Shown: piece by piece, positions 33,007-35,258 of the stretch
Numbering within the stretch: position 1 is the stretch's first letter
How the letters are laid out: each line of letters begins with the position of its first letter
NCBI GenBank assembly: GCA_035315125.1
Contig: DATFYI010000021.1
Coordinates: 1-35,258, forward strand
From: DATFYI01 sp035315125
GTDB taxonomy: Bacteria > Chloroflexota > Anaerolineae > Anaerolineales > Anaerolineaceae
Direction: 5' to 3'
Length of the DNA stretch: 35,258 nt
Made by a program: the position numbers and the translations under genes
Notes under the pieces: model-generated
Database searches by the model: none
The model's input: only the letters and a program-made list of their open reading frames with translations
What the model was told of the DNA's origin: nothing

Positions 33007-33101
33007 CTTTTCCAATTAACAGGTCAGTTTCACATTAGAGATCAGAGGCTTGGGCAGTGCGCTCCGCTAAAGGAGCTTTTCAAACTCAACTTATATTCCG
33101 A

Positions 33102-34457
33102 TTAGACGATCCCGTAAGCCAGCATGGCATTGGCAACTTTGAGGAAACCGGCGATGTTGGCGCCCGCCAGGTAATCGCCCTTGTGACCGTAAGCAGCCGC
33201 GGCTTCCAGACAGGAACTGTGGATGCTGCGCATAATTCCGTGCAGTCTCTCATCCACTTCTTCCCGTGTCCAGGACAGACGCATGCTGTTCTGAACCATT
33301 TCCAACCCAGAGGTGGCAACACCGCCGGCATTGGCAGCCTTGGCCGGGCCAAACAGGACGTTATTATCCTGGTAAACCTGGATGGCTCCGGGAGTAGAGG
33401 GCATATTGGCGCCTTCTGAAACCAGGAAGCAGCCGTTCTTGACCATAGCCATTGCATGTTCTTCATCAATTTCGTTCTGGCAGGCCGATGGGAAGGCCAG
33501 ATCCAATTTTAAGCCTTGCTCTTTGACTACTTCCCAGACACTCTTGCCTGGATAGTAAGTTGCATGGAATTGGCTGGCATATTCGCTGATGCGGCCGCGC
33601 CGTACATTCTTTAGATCCATGATGAAGGCTAATTTTTCAGCATCGATGCAATTTTCGTCAACGATGGTGCCGTCCGAGTCGGATAGTGTGATGGCTTTGG
33701 CACCCAACTGGTTTAACTTCTCGACGGTGTATTGTGCAACGTTACCTGCACCGCTCACTACAGCAACTTTACCCACCATATCTTTACCGCGGGTTTTGAT
33801 CATTTCATCAGCGAAGTAGACCGAGCCATAGCCTGTGGCTTCTGGTCGTATTAAACTGCCGCCATACTCGAGACCTTTGCCGGTCAGGACGCCGGTATGT
33901 TCGTTGACGATCTTCTTGTAGTAGCCGTACATGTAACCGATTTCTCGACCACCCACACCGATATCGCCGGCTGGTACATCGGTATCTGGACCGATATGGC
34001 GGTATAACTCGCGCATAAAGGCCTGGCAGAAGCGCATGACTTCGGCATCCGATTTACCTTTTGGATCGAAGTCTGATCCACCCTTGCCGCCGCCCATGGG
34101 CAGTGTAGTCAAGGAATTCTTGAAGATCTGTTCAAACCCCAGGAATTTAATGATCCCCAAATTTACAGAGGGGTGGAAGCGCAAGCCGCCCTTATAGGGA
34201 CCAATGGCATTATTGAACTGCACACGGAAACCGCGGTTTACCTGTACTTCGCCCTTATCATCAACCCACGGGATGCGGAACATGATTGTCCGGTCGGGAA
34301 TTACAATGCGATCATAGATTTTTGCTTTTACAAACTCGGGGTGGCGTGCAACCGTTGGCTCCAGGGTCCCAAGGACTTCCTTGACGGCCTGATGGAATTC
34401 TGGCTGGCAGGGATCTTTCTCCTCTACCCTCGCGATAACATCCTGGATGAGTGACAT
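33102..34457 (-). CDS. gdhA: glutamate dehydrogenase (hexameric, GdhA type)
   Basis: The enzyme interconverts glutamate with 2-oxoglutarate and ammonium. The 451-residue product has the length and motifs of the 450-residue hexameric class: GPYKGGLRFHPSVN, the catalytic-lysine region PMGGGKGGSDFDPKGKSD, VPAGDIGVGGREIGYMYGYYK, and the NAD(P) fold VAVVSGAGNVAQYTVEKL. This class is usually NADP-linked and assimilatory, although coenzyme choice cannot be read with certainty. An open frame continues up to 34571, but the ATG at 34457 is chosen because AAGGAG lies 9 bases upstream and the family start (MSLIQDVIARVEEKDP) fits. The 179-bp upstream region to the regulator gene contains a TACAAT hexamer as possible -10 and nothing else recognised. 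Confidence 0.96.
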   Translation of the reverse strand: MSLIQDVIARVEEKDPCQPEFHQAVKEVLGTLEPTVARHPEFVKAKIYDRIVIPDRTIMFRIPWVDDKGEVQVNRGFRVQFNNAIGPYKGGLRFHPSVNLGIIKFLGFEQIFKNSLTTLPMGGGKGGSDFDPKGKSDAEVMRFCQAFMRELYRHIGPDTDVPAGDIGVGGREIGYMYGYYKKIVNEHTGVLTGKGLEYGGSLIRPEATGYGSVYFADEMIKTRGKDMVGKVAVVSGAGNVAQYTVEKLNQLGAKAITLSDSDGTIVDENCIDAEKLAFIMDLKNVRRGRISEYASQFHATYYPGKSVWEVVKEQGLKLDLAFPSACQNEIDEEHAMAMVKNGCFLVSEGANMPSTPGAIQVYQDNNVLFGPAKAANAGGVATSGLEMVQNSMRLSWTREEVDERLHGIMRSIHSSCLEAAAAYGHKGDYLAGANIAGFLKVANAMLAYGIV

Positions 34458-34636
34458 TTGTTTGATCTCCTTTTCTGATTGTAATAAAAGAATTGAAAGG
34501 ATAGACTTACTACCAGTGAGACATAATCCAGCAGCCGACAGGCGCTGAATTGGCTCACCTACCATTATCAAATTTATTTGTTGAGATTATGGGAAAATTA
34601 CCGGGCTGTACGTGAAGATTACGTTAAAAAACACGC

Positions 34637-35258
34637 TTAATTCGAATTCTCAAAACAGACCAGGCTGTATCCTACCCCAGGACAGCGCAGGATAATCTTT
34701 GGATTGGATGGATCCGTTTCGATCTTTTGCCGCAGGGAATGAATATAGGCTCTTAAATAATCAACGTCATTGGTATACTCGCTGCCCCAAACCGTGCTGA
34801 GCAACTGCTCGTGCAGCAGCACCTGGTTGCGATGTATGGCTAGCTCATGCAGCAAATTGTACTCTGTCGATGTCAGGTGGATTTCTCTTTCAGCCACCGT
34901 TACCCGTCTACGCGCCAGGTCAATGCGAACGTCCCCACAAATGATCTCGTGATCATCAGGAGTTTTATCGGAGCCTTTCTGTGACCGTTTCAGCACTGCT
35001 TTGACCCGCGCCAGCAGTTCTTTCGAACTGAAGGGTTTGGTGATGTAATCATCCGCACCGACGTCGAAACCGTGCAACATGTCGTTTTCGCGAGCCTTCC
35101 CGGTCAACATGACGATTGGCACATCGCTAAACTCGTGTATTCTTTGAGCCACTTCATATCCATCCATACCGCCAGGCAGTAAAATATCCAGAATCACCAG
35201 ATCGGGTTGCTCCATCGCAACCAGTTCGAGGGCGTTTTTGCCATTATAGGCGGCACTT
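34637..35258 (-). CDS. OmpR/PhoB-family response regulator, N-terminus outside window
   Basis: The frame stays open to the right edge (the edge reads SAAYNGKNALELVAMEQPD), so the start lies outside; 206 residues are visible. The phospho-acceptor is the Asp in VILDILLPGGMDGYEV, and the switch residues are the Thr in MLTGK and the Lys in ITKPF. A winged-helix DNA-binding domain follows (about the last 100 residues) with IHLTSTEYNLLHELA, VLLHEQLLSTVWG, and the recognition-helix region VDYLRAYIHSLRQKIE. It should be activated by a histidine kinase encoded elsewhere and regulate transcription. Its targets are unknown; gdhA, 179 bases downstream on the same strand, is one candidate. The product ends CFENSN. 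Confidence 0.93.
   Translation of the reverse strand, partial: SAAYNGKNALELVAMEQPDLVILDILLPGGMDGYEVAQRIHEFSDVPIVMLTGKARENDMLHGFDVGADDYITKPFSSKELLARVKAVLKRSQKGSDKTPDDHEIICGDVRIDLARRRVTVAEREIHLTSTEYNLLHELAIHRNQVLLHEQLLSTVWGSEYTNDVDYLRAYIHSLRQKIETDPSNPKIILRCPGVGYSLVCFENSN

Noticed and set aside
34458..34571. N-terminal extension of gdhA
   Set aside because: The extension crosses the probable promoter and the Shine-Dalgarno sequence, and is not part of the GdhA family.

Overview
The window looks like a chromosomal segment of an Anaerolineae-type Chloroflexota bacterium. This is an inference from several traits: an envelope protein built on PDWL repeats, Thr/Pro-rich extracytoplasmic linkers, a DUF389-SH3 fusion, a MutL-like ATPase beside a lipoyl/KOW-like protein, and a DUF3090/SCO1664 pair otherwise known from Actinobacteria. 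No plasmid, phage, insertion sequence, CRISPR array, rRNA or tRNA gene was seen. Genes are tightly packed; no gene-free stretch reaches 300 bases, and the longest (14608-14858) holds a terminator and a promoter.

Layout. (1) 1-7033 (+): a five-gene cluster, open at the left edge, for a PDWL-repeat membrane protein, a six-helix membrane protein, a MutL/GlmL-like ASKHA protein, a conserved soluble protein with a KOW-like end, and a protein with an LPTTG tail. It ends at a hairpin shared with the convergent neighbour. (2) 7161-10365 (-): HAD hydrolase, DUF389-SH3 membrane protein and phosphohexomutase. (3) 10511-12222: a BMP-type lipoprotein facing a small polyprenyl-phosphate sugar transferase. 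(4) 12299-17433 (+): a selenium-linked block. A SelW/Rdx-like selenoprotein with in-frame UGA overlaps trpS; dtd, bacterioferritin and an exported TPR protein follow; then comes selD, itself carrying an in-frame UGA at its catalytic position. (5) 17507-21990 (+): uvrC, a CheY-like receiver, rplS with a clear terminator, a class I glutamine amidotransferase-like hydrolase and murI. (6) 22111-29018 (+): DUF3090, an SCO1664-like kinase-fold protein, homoserine dehydrogenase, folP and two large GT-C-like membrane proteins. (7) 29038-35258 (-): an OmpR-type regulator cut by the right edge, gdhA, an unusual PEP-synthase-like ATP-binding protein without the phosphohistidine domain, and a phosphofructokinase with the residues of the pyrophosphate-dependent type.

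The most notable content is the pair of selenoprotein genes. A standard gene caller would truncate both, because it reads UGA as stop. Each UGA is followed, at the distance expected for a bacterial SECIS element, by a perfect GC-rich 6-bp stem with a five-base AGUUY loop. The organism therefore probably decodes selenocysteine; selA, selB and the selenocysteine tRNA must lie outside the window. The second point of interest is the uncharacterised envelope cluster at the left end.
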